Assembly: GCF_030523985.1 (NCBI RefSeq) | Contig: NZ_JAUNHK010000078.1 | Span: 1-8,335 of the forward strand | Reading direction: 5' to 3' | Length of the DNA: 8,335 bases | Origin: Deinococcus sp. | Lineage (GTDB): Bacteria > Deinococcota > Deinococci > Deinococcales > Deinococcaceae | Shown here: piece after piece, positions 1 to 5,477 of the stretch | How positions within the stretch are numbered: position 1 is the first letter of the stretch | Layout: the number at the start of each line of letters is the position of its first letter | Made by a program: the position numbers and the translations under genes | The notes under the pieces: generated by a model | Told to the model about the DNA's origin: nothing | The model's input: the letters and a program-made list of their open reading frames with translations, nothing else | Databases searched by the model: none

Positions 1-23
1 TTGAGAACTTCCACCCGGCTCAT
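1..23 (-). CDS. Start of a further early-operon gene (partial)
   Basis: The complement of the first 23 bases opens with ATG and reads MSRVEVL before the window ends. The ATG overlaps the TGA of the preceding gene in the ATGA arrangement seen repeatedly in this operon. The N-terminus is nearly the same as that of the preceding gene (MSRVQVLD), and the DNA around the start (CACCCGGCTCATGC) is identical at both starts. This suggests a tandem paralogue made by duplication. The rest of the gene lies outside the window, so nothing can be said about its function beyond the likely relationship to its neighbour. Confidence 0.6.
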
Positions 24-415
24 GCCAGCGCCTCGGCACGGGTGATGCGGGTGAGCTGGTCCGTGCAGCACTCGTAAACGTCTGCCTCCGTCAGGACGTA
101 CACCAGGAAGTCACCTTCACCCTCGGCAATTTCGTCCACGATGACGCCTGCCTCTGCGTCCAGCTCTTCCTTCTCGCAGCTCCAGAAGGGTTCGACTGTC
201 CCAGAAACTCTTACCCAATCGCCCACTTGGATGTCGCCACCGATGCGTTCCAAGTCGCTGCGTTCGTAGCCGCCGATTTGCCCAATCCCCGGTATGGCTA
301 CGACGTGCCGCTCGTCTACGACGCGAATCAGCACTCCTTCGCGGCCTTGCAGGCGGTCACTCGTATCGAGCACCTGCACCCGGTCCCCCACGTCGAGCAC
401 CTGCACCCGGCTCAT
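20..415 (-). CDS. Small acidic protein with two SH3/KOW-like segments, unknown function
   Basis: A 131-residue acidic protein. Two beta-rich segments begin with similar motifs: VGDRVQVLD (residues 9-17) and VGDWVRVSG (about residues 63-71). Each is followed by alternating hydrophobic strands (GREGVLIRVVD; AGVIVDEIAEGEGDFLVYVL), which resembles small SH3-like or KOW-like barrels. Two cysteines lie side by side near the C-terminus (YECCTDQ). The start was chosen because ATG at 415 overlaps the preceding stop (TGA at 412-414) as ATGA; the Shine-Dalgarno sequence is weak, so translational coupling is likely. The first 20 residues contain a duplicated peptide (RVQVLDVGD / RVQVLDTSD). I do not recognise the family. 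Position in the early operon of a transposable phage suggests a dispensable accessory early gene. Confidence 0.75.
   Translation of the reverse strand: MSRVQVLDVGDRVQVLDTSDRLQGREGVLIRVVDERHVVAIPGIGQIGGYERSDLERIGGDIQVGDWVRVSGTVEPFWSCEKEELDAEAGVIVDEIAEGEGDFLVYVLTEADVYECCTDQLTRITRAEALA
366..410 (+). repeat. 27-bp-period direct duplication in a gene start
   Basis: The 18-mer TCGAGCACCTGCACCCGG occurs at 366-383 and again exactly at 393-410, a period of 27 bp or nine codons. It encodes the duplicated peptide RVQVLD(V/T)(G/S)D at the start of the gene. Part of the same sequence (CACCCGGCTCATG) recurs at the start of the next gene near base 11, so this N-terminal segment has been copied both within and between genes. 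Confidence 0.85.
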
Positions 416-762
416 GCTTCCAGCCCCCGGATGCCGTGCTGACGTACCCGCACGGTCGGGTTCTCGCGCCGCCAGCGCAACTCGTCCCGCTGCAACTGGT
501 CCCGCACGCGCTGGGCGTCGGCCAGGTCCCGCAGCAGTCGGGCGTGGGCCACGTCACCGCGCAGCATGGCGTCGTCGGCTTCACAGTCGAGGTCGTCGCT
601 GCTCTGGGTGCTGCTGTAGATGATGGTGACCACGCTGTCCGGCTTCACGGCGCAGTCCCGCCAGGGCTGAGGCTGAGGGGCCAGGGTCTGACGGGCAGCC
701 ACGGCGGCGAGAAGCAGGATGGCAGCCAGCAGCACGACGATGATGACGAGCACGGTCAGCAT
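412..762 (-). CDS. Membrane-anchored coiled-coil small protein
   Basis: A 116-residue protein. Residues 2-23 (LTVLVIIVVLLAAILLLAAV) are an uninterrupted hydrophobic stretch, read as a single N-terminal transmembrane anchor. A short linker follows with two cysteines (WRDCAVKP, DLDCEADD), then a charged, helix-prone segment at about residues 60-100 (ARLLRDLADAQRVRDQLQRD) that is likely coiled coil. ATG at 762 has a clear AGGAGGA Shine-Dalgarno eight bases upstream and overlaps the preceding stop by seven bases. The topology resembles phage inner-membrane spanins (Rz), but those lie in lysis cassettes and not beside transposition genes. An anchor or superinfection-exclusion role is equally possible. 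Family not recognised. Confidence 0.75.
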   Translation of the reverse strand: MLTVLVIIVVLLAAILLLAAVAARQTLAPQPQPWRDCAVKPDSVVTIIYSSTQSSDDLDCEADDAMLRGDVAHARLLRDLADAQRVRDQLQRDELRWRRENPTVRVRQHGIRGLEA

Positions 763-1052
763 GGGGATTCCTCCTGGGGAATGGGATTGGCAGGGAAGGC
801 GGGCAGGGTGAGCAGGATGTCCAGCGCGGCGCGGGGGCTATGGGCCGAGACACTGGGGACGTTGTCGGTCAGGCTCCAGGGGCCGCCCACCGGGTAGGCG
901 TGCCACCATTCGCAATCGCGGTAAAGCGTGATTTCGCCGGAGTCCTCACCGAGCAGCACGGCGCGGTCCATGACCTGCTCGACCGTTTCCGGGCCGAGCA
1001 GCCCGGCGGCGCGGGCCTCTTCGACGGTGGTGATGGTGTCGGGGCCGGTCAT
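756..1052 (-). CDS. Hypothetical acidic phage early protein
   Basis: A 98-residue protein with no family I can name. It starts with a helical, acidic segment (TVEEARAAGLLGPETVEQVMDRAV), has a tryptophan-rich centre (RDCEWWHAYPVGGPWS), and ends with a proline-rich tail. ATG at 1052 overlaps the preceding TGA as ATGA, and GAGGT lies about eight bases upstream, so this start is well supported. It belongs to the cluster of small, tightly overlapping genes that follow the transposition genes. Confidence 0.7.
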   Translation of the reverse strand: MTGPDTITTVEEARAAGLLGPETVEQVMDRAVLLGEDSGEITLYRDCEWWHAYPVGGPWSLTDNVPSVSAHSPRAALDILLTLPAFPANPIPQEESPC

Positions 1053-1465
1053 GCCAGCAACCTCGACGCCACGGCCTGCACCAAGTCCTTGTCCTTGAGC
1101 AGTTCCTCGCCCTTGGTGACGATGTAGGCGTATGCCTGAGCCTGAATGGCCGAGCGCGTGCGGCGCAGGTGGTCACGCTCGGTTTCCTTCGAGCGAATCA
1201 TGCCGTTGAGCTTTTCCAGGCGCTCGACCTTGGCGCTGTACAGCTCATCGTCCTCGCAGGCGATGACCAGCGCGGCCTTGCGGTCTTCGGCGTTGGTGTA
1301 GCCGCCTTCCTTGCTGATGCGGATGCGGTGGCGGGCTTCCAGGGCGTCCAACTCGCGGCTGATCTTGGCCTTGTCCGTCTTCATGCCGTTGATGTTTCGT
1401 TCGATGGTCTGAATCTGGTCGGGGATGTCGAGGAGCTGGCGGAGCTGGTCAGGGGTGGGTTTCAT
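1049..1465 (-). CDS. Coiled-coil phage protein, possibly recombination-associated
   Basis: A 138-residue, highly charged and mainly helical protein. Two coiled-coil stretches (about residues 10-45, IPDQIQTIERNINGMKTDK onwards, and 78-110, YSAKVERLEKLNGMIRSKET) flank the segment YTNAEDRKAALVIACEDDEL. The layout of coiled coil, a (T/N)xxxRKAAL-type motif, then a second coiled coil ending near RRxRSA resembles small phage proteins often encoded beside single-strand annealing or recombination genes; this is a resemblance from memory. The open frame extends to 1627, but ATG at 1465 is preferred: it has GGAGG nine bases upstream and overlaps the previous gene by only 17 bases. It might occupy the functional slot of Mu Gam but shows no clear Gam sequence. 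Confidence 0.72.
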   Translation of the reverse strand: MKPTPDQLRQLLDIPDQIQTIERNINGMKTDKAKISRELDALEARHRIRISKEGGYTNAEDRKAALVIACEDDELYSAKVERLEKLNGMIRSKETERDHLRRTRSAIQAQAYAYIVTKGEELLKDKDLVQAVASRLLA

Positions 1466-1793
1466 CACGGTGGGCCTCCAGAGCAGCAAGAAGATCGGAG
1501 AGTTCGTCATGCAGGTCCCGCAGGGCCTGGATGCCTTTCGGAGTGAGCGAGTAGAAATGCGAGCGACCTCGACTGGTTCGGCGGGTAGTCCGCACCAGTC
1601 CCGCCTTAAGCAGAGGCCGGATGCCATAGCTGATTTGCGTTGTAACCAGCCCAGGGAAAGCCCGCTGAATGTCCAGCATGGTGGCGCTTGTGTGCTTGGC
1701 TATGGTGTCGAGGAGTGCGCGGCGCGTCATGTTGCTGTAGCAACGCGCTGCGGCCTCCAAATTCTGGTGACGCTCATCGGATAGAGGGCGCAT
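1449..1793 (-). CDS. Winged-helix DNA-binding protein
   Basis: A 114-residue protein with a winged helix-turn-helix. The helices lie around residues 22-60 (TRRALLDTIAKHT, MLDIQRAFPGLVTTQISYGI), followed by LLKAGLVRTTRRTSRGRSHF, whose basic turn looks like the wing, then YSLTPKGIQAL, the closing strand and helix common in MarR/ArsR/PadR-like regulators. The C-terminus is an acidic helix that may dimerise. The ATG at 1793 overlaps the previous stop as TGATG, with AGAGGA upstream; a TTG three bases earlier is an alternative start. It probably regulates phage or host transcription, perhaps the switch to middle or late genes, but it is not visibly related to Mu Mor or C. Confidence 0.8.
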   Translation of the reverse strand: MRPLSDERHQNLEAAARCYSNMTRRALLDTIAKHTSATMLDIQRAFPGLVTTQISYGIRPLLKAGLVRTTRRTSRGRSHFYSLTPKGIQALRDLHDELSDLLAALEAHRDETHP

Positions 1794-2194
1794 CAATTGT
1801 TCCTCTTCAAATCGCTAATGCTCAGATCGCCCACGGTGTCCGCATCTGCGACAGGGACGAGCAAAACTTGCCGGAGGAACTGTCCCCACCGTCCAGGGAA
1901 TTTGCGCAGGACGTTACGCACTTCGACCACGCGGTACTGGACCATGTTGCCCATGCCCTCGCCAGGGCGCATCTCCTCAATCCAGAAGTATTCCCCTTCA
2001 CGCACGTCCGCAACGTCCTCATCCAATTGGAGCGTGTCCTTTTTAGGCCAACTGCCGTCCGGATTTGCGACATACCAGACCACAGCGGAGGTGCGAGCGG
2101 TGGGAATGACGATCTCCTCGCCGCTAGGAGTGACAGCTTTGGCCTTGAGAATTTGGTTTCCACCGGCACCGCTCAGATGACGCTTCTTCGTCAT
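1793..2194 (-). CDS. Hypothetical phage early protein
   Basis: A 133-residue protein that I do not recognise. It begins with a basic, glycine-containing N-terminus (MTKKRHLSGAGGNQILKAKA). It continues as a probable beta-rich domain with several aromatic residues (SAVVWYVANPDGSW, EGEYFWIEEM, GNMVQYRVVEVRNVLRKF) and ends in a basic tail. It starts three bases after the stop of the MuB-like gene; AGGAGGT lies nine bases upstream of the ATG and inside that gene. It is co-transcribed with the transposition genes. Confidence 0.75.
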   Translation of the reverse strand: MTKKRHLSGAGGNQILKAKAVTPSGEEIVIPTARTSAVVWYVANPDGSWPKKDTLQLDEDVADVREGEYFWIEEMRPGEGMGNMVQYRVVEVRNVLRKFPGRWGQFLRQVLLVPVADADTVGDLSISDLKRNN

Positions 2195-2196
2195 GG

Positions 2197-2967
2197 CTAC
2201 AGCACCTCCTGAGCTACAGCACGCACATGGGCAGGGGTCAGGTCAGCGCGGGACATCGAGGCGTCGGCCAGTCCCACGTCTAGGTGGCGCAGCAGCCGGT
2301 CAATCACGCGGTAAACCCCACGGGTGACCTCATGCACCGCGACCAACACCTTTTCTGGATAGTCGTCGTCGGAGTAGAGGCGCAGGAAATCGGCCTGAGA
2401 AAGCGGCTCGACCCGCACCCGCACGCCCACACGGCTGTCGATATCGGTGCGCTTGGCGATGATCTGCTCAAGCCAGGGGGAGCCGAGCAGCACGATGGTG
2501 ATGCCACTGTTATCCGCCACGTACTTCAACTGGTCGAGCGTGCGCCAGCCCATGCGCTGAGACTCGTCAATCAGCAGGGTGTGCGGATGGTCCTGCAAGT
2601 AGCGCGTCAGCACGTCGGTGCGCTGTCGCCAGGACTCGCCCACCCGGATGTTCAGCTTCTCCAGAATGTCGGCCATCACGTCTTTAGGGGTGTAGTCGGG
2701 CCGCGCTTCCCAGTAGAAGGTGCGGGGCTTCTGAGCCAGCAGACGCGCCGCCGTGCTCTTGCCGCAGCCGTGCTCACCAACCACAAGGACCAGCGGCACG
2801 CCTTCACGAATGGCGTACTGCACGCGCTTGGTGATGAGGTTCAGAGCGGGCGTGTAGCGGACGTGTTCCGGCACCTTCGGCGTGGCGGGCTGCACCAGCG
2901 AGAGGGAAGGCTGAACGTCCACGTCAGCGGGCAATGTGATGGGGGTGGGGATAGCGTGCTTCGTCAT
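2197..2967 (-). CDS. AAA+ transposition ATPase, MuB/TnsC/TniB type
   Basis: A 256-residue ATPase that would bind target DNA, recruit and stimulate the transposase, and confer target choice or immunity. Walker A is GEHGCGKST (residues 64-72), Walker B is LLIDES (111-116, with D114 and E115), the sensor-1 region is VLLGSP (159-164), and a candidate arginine finger is R179 in DIDSRVG. A helical C-terminal lid follows. Mu B is about 312 residues with an N-terminal helix-turn-helix; here only some 40 proline-rich residues precede the ATPase core, so the protein is closer in architecture to compact TnsC/TniB/IstB-like ATPases. The start overlaps the transposase stop as ATGA and has GGAGGA upstream, implying fixed-ratio synthesis with the transposase. 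Confidence 0.93.
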   Translation of the reverse strand: MTKHAIPTPITLPADVDVQPSLSLVQPATPKVPEHVRYTPALNLITKRVQYAIREGVPLVLVVGEHGCGKSTAARLLAQKPRTFYWEARPDYTPKDVMADILEKLNIRVGESWRQRTDVLTRYLQDHPHTLLIDESQRMGWRTLDQLKYVADNSGITIVLLGSPWLEQIIAKRTDIDSRVGVRVRVEPLSQADFLRLYSDDDYPEKVLVAVHEVTRGVYRVIDRLLRHLDVGLADASMSRADLTPAHVRAVAQEVL

Positions 2968-4682
2968 TCGTCCTCCGTAAGCGAGCGCAGGAAGTCCTGC
3001 ATGTTGGCGTCGTTGTCAGGCTGCAAAAACGATTTCCCGAAGGCTCCCAGGTCGGGCGTGGGGGCCGGGGTAACGGTGGTGAGCTGGGCGCGGGCTGCTG
3101 GAGCGGGCAAGGGCGTAACGGGTACGACCGGCAGTTCACGCTCATGCTGTTTGCGGACCAGTAGGGCTGGGTCGGTAATGGAGATGCGCAAGTCGTCGGC
3201 ATCGGCCAGCGCCTGGCGCTTTGCCAGCTTGTTGGCGCGGCGCAGCTCGCCCGCTTCAATGCTCATGGCGTTGTCGGGAGCGCGGGTGGCCGCACCGAGG
3301 ATGCGCAGGTGTCCGGCGCGTTCACGCAGGGCGATGATGCGCACGTCGCTGCCCAGCACCATCGCGTCGTGCAGGACAACCACCTTGGTGCCTGCGTAGC
3401 TGCCCAGTTCCCCACCGGGGCAAGCCCAGAGAGTGCCGTCCACTGTCACGGTGCAGTCGGGACGGACCACACGTTCCACGCGCTGGGCAAAGTGAATCAG
3501 CATTTCCCCCAAGTCGAAGGTCACCAGACTGGAGGCCGGGGCCGTACTGGTAAACCATTCCAGGCGGGTTTTGCCGTTGACGACGGTGCGATGGTAGTCC
3601 ACGATCAGCCAACGCAATACAGCGCTCTGGTATTCGCGCAGGGTCATCAACCGGTTGCCTTCGCCTGGGTCACGCCCGGTTTCCTGCCAGCGGTAAGTGG
3701 CTGCTGTCAGCTTTTCCAGGTGGTCACTTGAACGGTTCTTGGCGTCCTCTCCCACGTAGCCGGGCAGGGTGCGTTCGAACAAGTGGAGCGTCCGGAAGAA
3801 TCGCTCAATGTGCCCACGGGTGTGACTGACCCAGGGCCGGGAATGAATCATCTCGATGCCCAGATCACGGGCGACACGCTCAAAGTGGTGGCTGCTATAA
3901 GTGCTCCCGTTGTCGATGTACAGGCGACGGGGGCGGCCATAGATGGGGTACTGGTCTGCGTAGGGCGCGTCCTGATGCACAGGCATCAGCGCCCGGAAGA
4001 AAGCGAGGTCGGCCTGCACCTGGTCTTCGTCGGGAGAGAAGGCGATACCGGGAATGGCCCCGCTGAACACGTCAATGACGGCCTGAACACGCGGGCGGTA
4101 GATTTCCCCGGTTTCCTCGTCGAAGATCAGAATGTCGCAGCGCGTCATGTCCTGCTGCCACATATCGTTGGCGTGCAGGGCAATCACGCGGCCCACGAAA
4201 GTGCGCAGAAATTCCCGGCGAGCGTCGGTGTCGAGCATCATCAGGCGCATTTGGGGATGCTGTGTTAGGGCGTCCCGAATGCGTTGCACGGTAGCAAGGC
4301 TGATTTCTGTCCGGCGTCCGGCCCTCACTGTGTACATCACGTCCGGCACGGCCAGCATCAGGGTTTGGTGGAGCTTCCTAGTGCTGGTGGTTGGTGGGTT
4401 GGTGATGATTGCAGCGCAGATGATTTGCAGCGCCTCTTGCGGGACCCGGAAGGCTCCCTTGTCCTTACGCTCCTGCGGCTGAAGGCCCGATAGCCCGTGC
4501 CGCTGGAAACGTCGGACCCAGTCCCGAACAGTCGAGGGGTCCACGCCCTGGTCACGCGCCACGGCCTTGACTGCCTCACCACGTTCCCTCGTTCCCTCAC
4601 GGGTATTCAGGACGGGCACAATGGCCGCGTGCAATTTCAGAGCGGCCTGTGGGTCCGAGTCCTTGTAGGTCGCCCCCTGCAT
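2964..4682 (-). CDS. DDE transposase, MuA/TnsB/Tn552 family
   Basis: The recombinase that would cut and join the ends of the element. With ATG at 4682 it has 572 residues, against 663 for Mu A. An N-terminal helix-turn-helix lies around residues 36-76 (VARDQGVDPSTVRDWVRRF). The RNase-H-like core carries the DDE triad: D178 in WQQDMTRCD, D257 in LYIDNGS, and E293 in RGHIERFF. Exactly 35 residues separate the last two, the spacing of retroviral integrases and Tn552/TnsB, whereas Mu A has 55. A Mu-C-type beta barrel follows (DGTLWACPGGELGSYAG), then a basic helix (RRANKLAKRQAL). A proline-rich linker leads to an acidic tail (FLRSLTEDE) that could contact the ATPase. The frame stays open to a GTG at 4847, and TTG at 4715 would give a TTGA overlap; no candidate has a strong ribosome site. 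Confidence 0.95.
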   Translation of the reverse strand: MQGATYKDSDPQAALKLHAAIVPVLNTREGTRERGEAVKAVARDQGVDPSTVRDWVRRFQRHGLSGLQPQERKDKGAFRVPQEALQIICAAIITNPPTTSTRKLHQTLMLAVPDVMYTVRAGRRTEISLATVQRIRDALTQHPQMRLMMLDTDARREFLRTFVGRVIALHANDMWQQDMTRCDILIFDEETGEIYRPRVQAVIDVFSGAIPGIAFSPDEDQVQADLAFFRALMPVHQDAPYADQYPIYGRPRRLYIDNGSTYSSHHFERVARDLGIEMIHSRPWVSHTRGHIERFFRTLHLFERTLPGYVGEDAKNRSSDHLEKLTAATYRWQETGRDPGEGNRLMTLREYQSAVLRWLIVDYHRTVVNGKTRLEWFTSTAPASSLVTFDLGEMLIHFAQRVERVVRPDCTVTVDGTLWACPGGELGSYAGTKVVVLHDAMVLGSDVRIIALRERAGHLRILGAATRAPDNAMSIEAGELRRANKLAKRQALADADDLRISITDPALLVRKQHERELPVVPVTPLPAPAARAQLTTVTPAPTPDLGAFGKSFLQPDNDANMQDFLRSLTEDE

Positions 4683-4711
4683 AGGCGACAGCAGCAGCGA
4701 CGGGTCACGCC

Positions 4712-5149
4712 TCAAGATTTCTGAGAAATTTGTGTGGCACTCAATTCCGGAATTGGGTGCCAACTTTTGTGGCACTGAATTCCCGGAGGGTGGCAGTGCT
4801 GCAATCGGGGTTTTTGCGGCTGAGTCGCCCCCGAACCCGATTGGCACTCAATTCCTGTAGTGGCACTCAATTCTGGCACTGAATTCTCGAATTGAGTGCC
4901 ATCGCTGGAACCAGGGAATTGAGTGCCAATTCTGTCGGGATTCAGAGCCAACCCCAGGGTCATGGCGTCCATGTAAAGGCCCGGTGCGCCACGGCCACGG
5001 CTCGGCACACGCTCTTCGTAAAGCGTGCCCTTCTCGCGAGCCTGGGTGATGTGGCGGCGCAGGGTGCGGAGAGGGATATCGAAAATTTCCGAAATCTCCT
5101 GAGCGCTGAAGAGCAGCACCTGCCGCTGCTCACTCTTGACCGGCATCAT
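4712..5149 (-). CDS. Small HTH regulator with a repeat-encoded tail
   Basis: A 145-residue protein. Residues about 13-40 (FSAQEISEIFDIPLRTLRRH) form a helix-turn-helix, followed by a short basic wing-like stretch (VPSRGRGAPGLY). From about residue 73 the sequence becomes low in recognisable structure and is written by a cluster of DNA repeats (pieces such as GTQF, PELSAT, GIEC, IQCH), so this tail is probably a by-product of selection on the DNA. ATG at 5149 was chosen because AAGGGGA precedes it at normal spacing and it overlaps the Ner-like gene by 20 bases; ATG at 5146 is also possible, and a TTG at 5206 is less likely. It may bind the repeat cluster in its own gene, acting as regulator or transposition cofactor. 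Family not identified. Confidence 0.78.
   Translation of the reverse strand: MMPVKSEQRQVLLFSAQEISEIFDIPLRTLRRHITQAREKGTLYEERVPSRGRGAPGLYMDAMTLGLALNPDRIGTQFPGSSDGTQFENSVPELSATTGIECQSGSGATQPQKPRLQHCHPPGIQCHKSWHPIPELSATQISQKS
4735..4762. repeat. 28-bp near-perfect palindrome
   Basis: Two 14-bp motifs meet head to head with no spacer: TGGCACTCAATTCC followed by GGAATTGGGTGCCA. The arms differ at one position. This would suit a dimer of a DNA-binding protein. It lies 53 bp upstream of the ATG of the transposase and overlaps the end of the preceding coding region. Confidence 0.85.
4874..4901. repeat. Second 28-bp near-perfect palindrome
   Basis: A direct motif TGGCACTGAATTCT is followed by the inverted motif CGAATTGAGTGCCA, with the same head-to-head geometry as the palindrome at 4735. 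The arms differ at the eighth position, with a slight asymmetry at the centre. Single motif copies flank it on both sides (4861 and 4915). Confidence 0.82.
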
Positions 5150-5390
5150 GCTTCCCCTTGTCCGCAACTGCGTCTTTTGAGTCCGCAATTGCGGCACAAT
5201 CGGCAATTTTTTTGGGGGACACCTTTAGACCCTGCGCCAGCTTCTGCTGTGTACGCAGGCTCATTCGTGCCCCCCGCTTTCCCAGTACTAAGTCGCTCAC
5301 GTACTGCCGCGACAAAGCGCTTCTTTCCGCCAGCTCGTGCTGCCGGATACCCAGTTCCGTCATTCGATTGGTTATGAATTCGGCCAGCAT
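5130..5390 (-). CDS. Cro/Ner-like XRE-family HTH repressor
   Basis: An 86-residue protein with a classic lambda-Cro/XRE helix-turn-helix covering most of residues 5-60: TELGIRQHELAERSALSRQYVSDLVLGKRGARMS, then a helix around LRTQQKLAQGLKVSPKKIAD. The C-terminal 25 residues are charged and probably flexible. It is the first gene of the minus-strand operon and diverges from the repressor gene, the position of Ner in Mu and Cro in lambda. The expected job is to turn down repressor synthesis and early transcription during lytic growth by binding the nearby palindromes. ATG at 5390 has a strong AAGGAGG Shine-Dalgarno just upstream. Confidence 0.88.
   Translation of the reverse strand: MLAEFITNRMTELGIRQHELAERSALSRQYVSDLVLGKRGARMSLRTQQKLAQGLKVSPKKIADCAAIADSKDAVADKGKHDAGQE
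5160..5196. promoter_or_regulatory. Second pair of operator palindromes, 21 bp apart
   Basis: GTCCGCAATTGCGG (from 5181, with a perfect 12-bp CCGCAATTGCGG core) and the degenerate GTCCGCAACTGCGTC (5160-5174) match the operators of the divergent switch. Their 16-bp frames are centred 21 bp apart, as in the first pair. They lie within the 3' end of the Ner-like gene, just before the start of the next gene. I see no convincing promoter here, so they may be auxiliary sites for looping or a roadblock. Confidence 0.7.
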
Positions 5391-5410
5391 GTTCCTCCTT
5401 TGACTCTTAA

Positions 5411-5439
5411 AGTTTAGTCCGCAGTTGCGGACATTGCAA
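5411..5439 (-). promoter_or_regulatory. Early (lytic) promoter of the minus-strand operon
   Basis: On the minus strand TTGCAA (5439-5434) is followed by a 17-bp spacer and TAAACT (5416-5411). Each hexamer matches four of six consensus positions. The first operator palindrome fills the spacer, so a bound repressor would exclude polymerase. A strong Shine-Dalgarno and the Ner-like ATG follow about 20 bases downstream of the -10 box. Confidence 0.6.
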
Positions 5440-5453
5440 CCGCACTTGCGGAC
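5417..5453. promoter_or_regulatory. Operator pair in the divergent switch
   Basis: GTCCGCAGTTGCGGAC at 5417-5432 has perfect 7-bp arms around a 2-bp centre. A second copy with an intact CCGCA-CT-TGCGGAC (core 5440-5453) is centred exactly 21 bp away, two turns of the helix on the same face. Likely bound by the repressor, the Ner-like protein, or both. The two sites lie between the divergent repressor and early genes. Confidence 0.8.
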
Positions 5454-5462
5454 TGATAGCTT
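5434..5462 (+). promoter_or_regulatory. Possible repressor promoter sharing the TTGCAA box
   Basis: TTGCAA is its own reverse complement and could also serve as a -35 box rightward: 17 bp further lies TAGCTT (5457-5462), a weak -10 box. A second TANNNT hexamer, TACTCT at 5463-5468, lies nine bases before the repressor ATG and could give a leaderless or near-leaderless transcript. No Shine-Dalgarno is visible before 5478. Confidence 0.4.
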
Positions 5463-5477
5463 TACTCTCAGACCGTT

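Larger units (their letters stand above)
4735..4928. repeat. Cluster of eight 14-bp motifs (TGGCACTSAATTCC)
   Basis: Direct copies start at 4735, 4770, 4842, 4861 and 4874. Inverted copies occupy 4749-4762, 4888-4901 and 4915-4928. The first seven bases of the motif are TGGCACT, except in the copy at 4749, where one base differs; position 8 is C or G and AATTC follows. All lie within 194 bp, inside the 3' half of the small HTH gene and just upstream of the transposase start. Because the copies fall in all three reading frames, the conserved unit is DNA. By analogy to the internal enhancer of Mu, to phage regulator clusters, or to iterons, this could be a multi-site protein-binding region. Confidence 0.85.

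Noticed and set aside
2284..3399. A 371-codon plus-strand open frame across the ATPase and transposase genes
   Set aside because: It runs antisense through both MuB- and MuA-like genes, has no recognisable domain, and its frame follows from the codon bias of the real genes.
4683..4847. Longer transposase starting at GTG 4847
   Set aside because: The extra 55 residues overlap the previous gene by 136 bases, contain repeat-derived sequence (NSVPQ, SGIECHTN), and have no ribosome site; ATG 4682 or TTG 4715 is more plausible.
4735..4928. CRISPR array
   Set aside because: Copies are only 14 bp, occur in both orientations, and have irregular spacing (13 to 72 bp), unlike CRISPR repeats and spacers.
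5201..5227. Run of seven A (minus strand) in the Ner-like gene as a programmed frameshift site
   Set aside because: A +1 shift there could in principle fuse the Ner-like protein to the next HTH protein, but the 86-residue product is already normal for Cro/Ner, the next gene has its own good ribosome site, and no stimulatory structure is evident.
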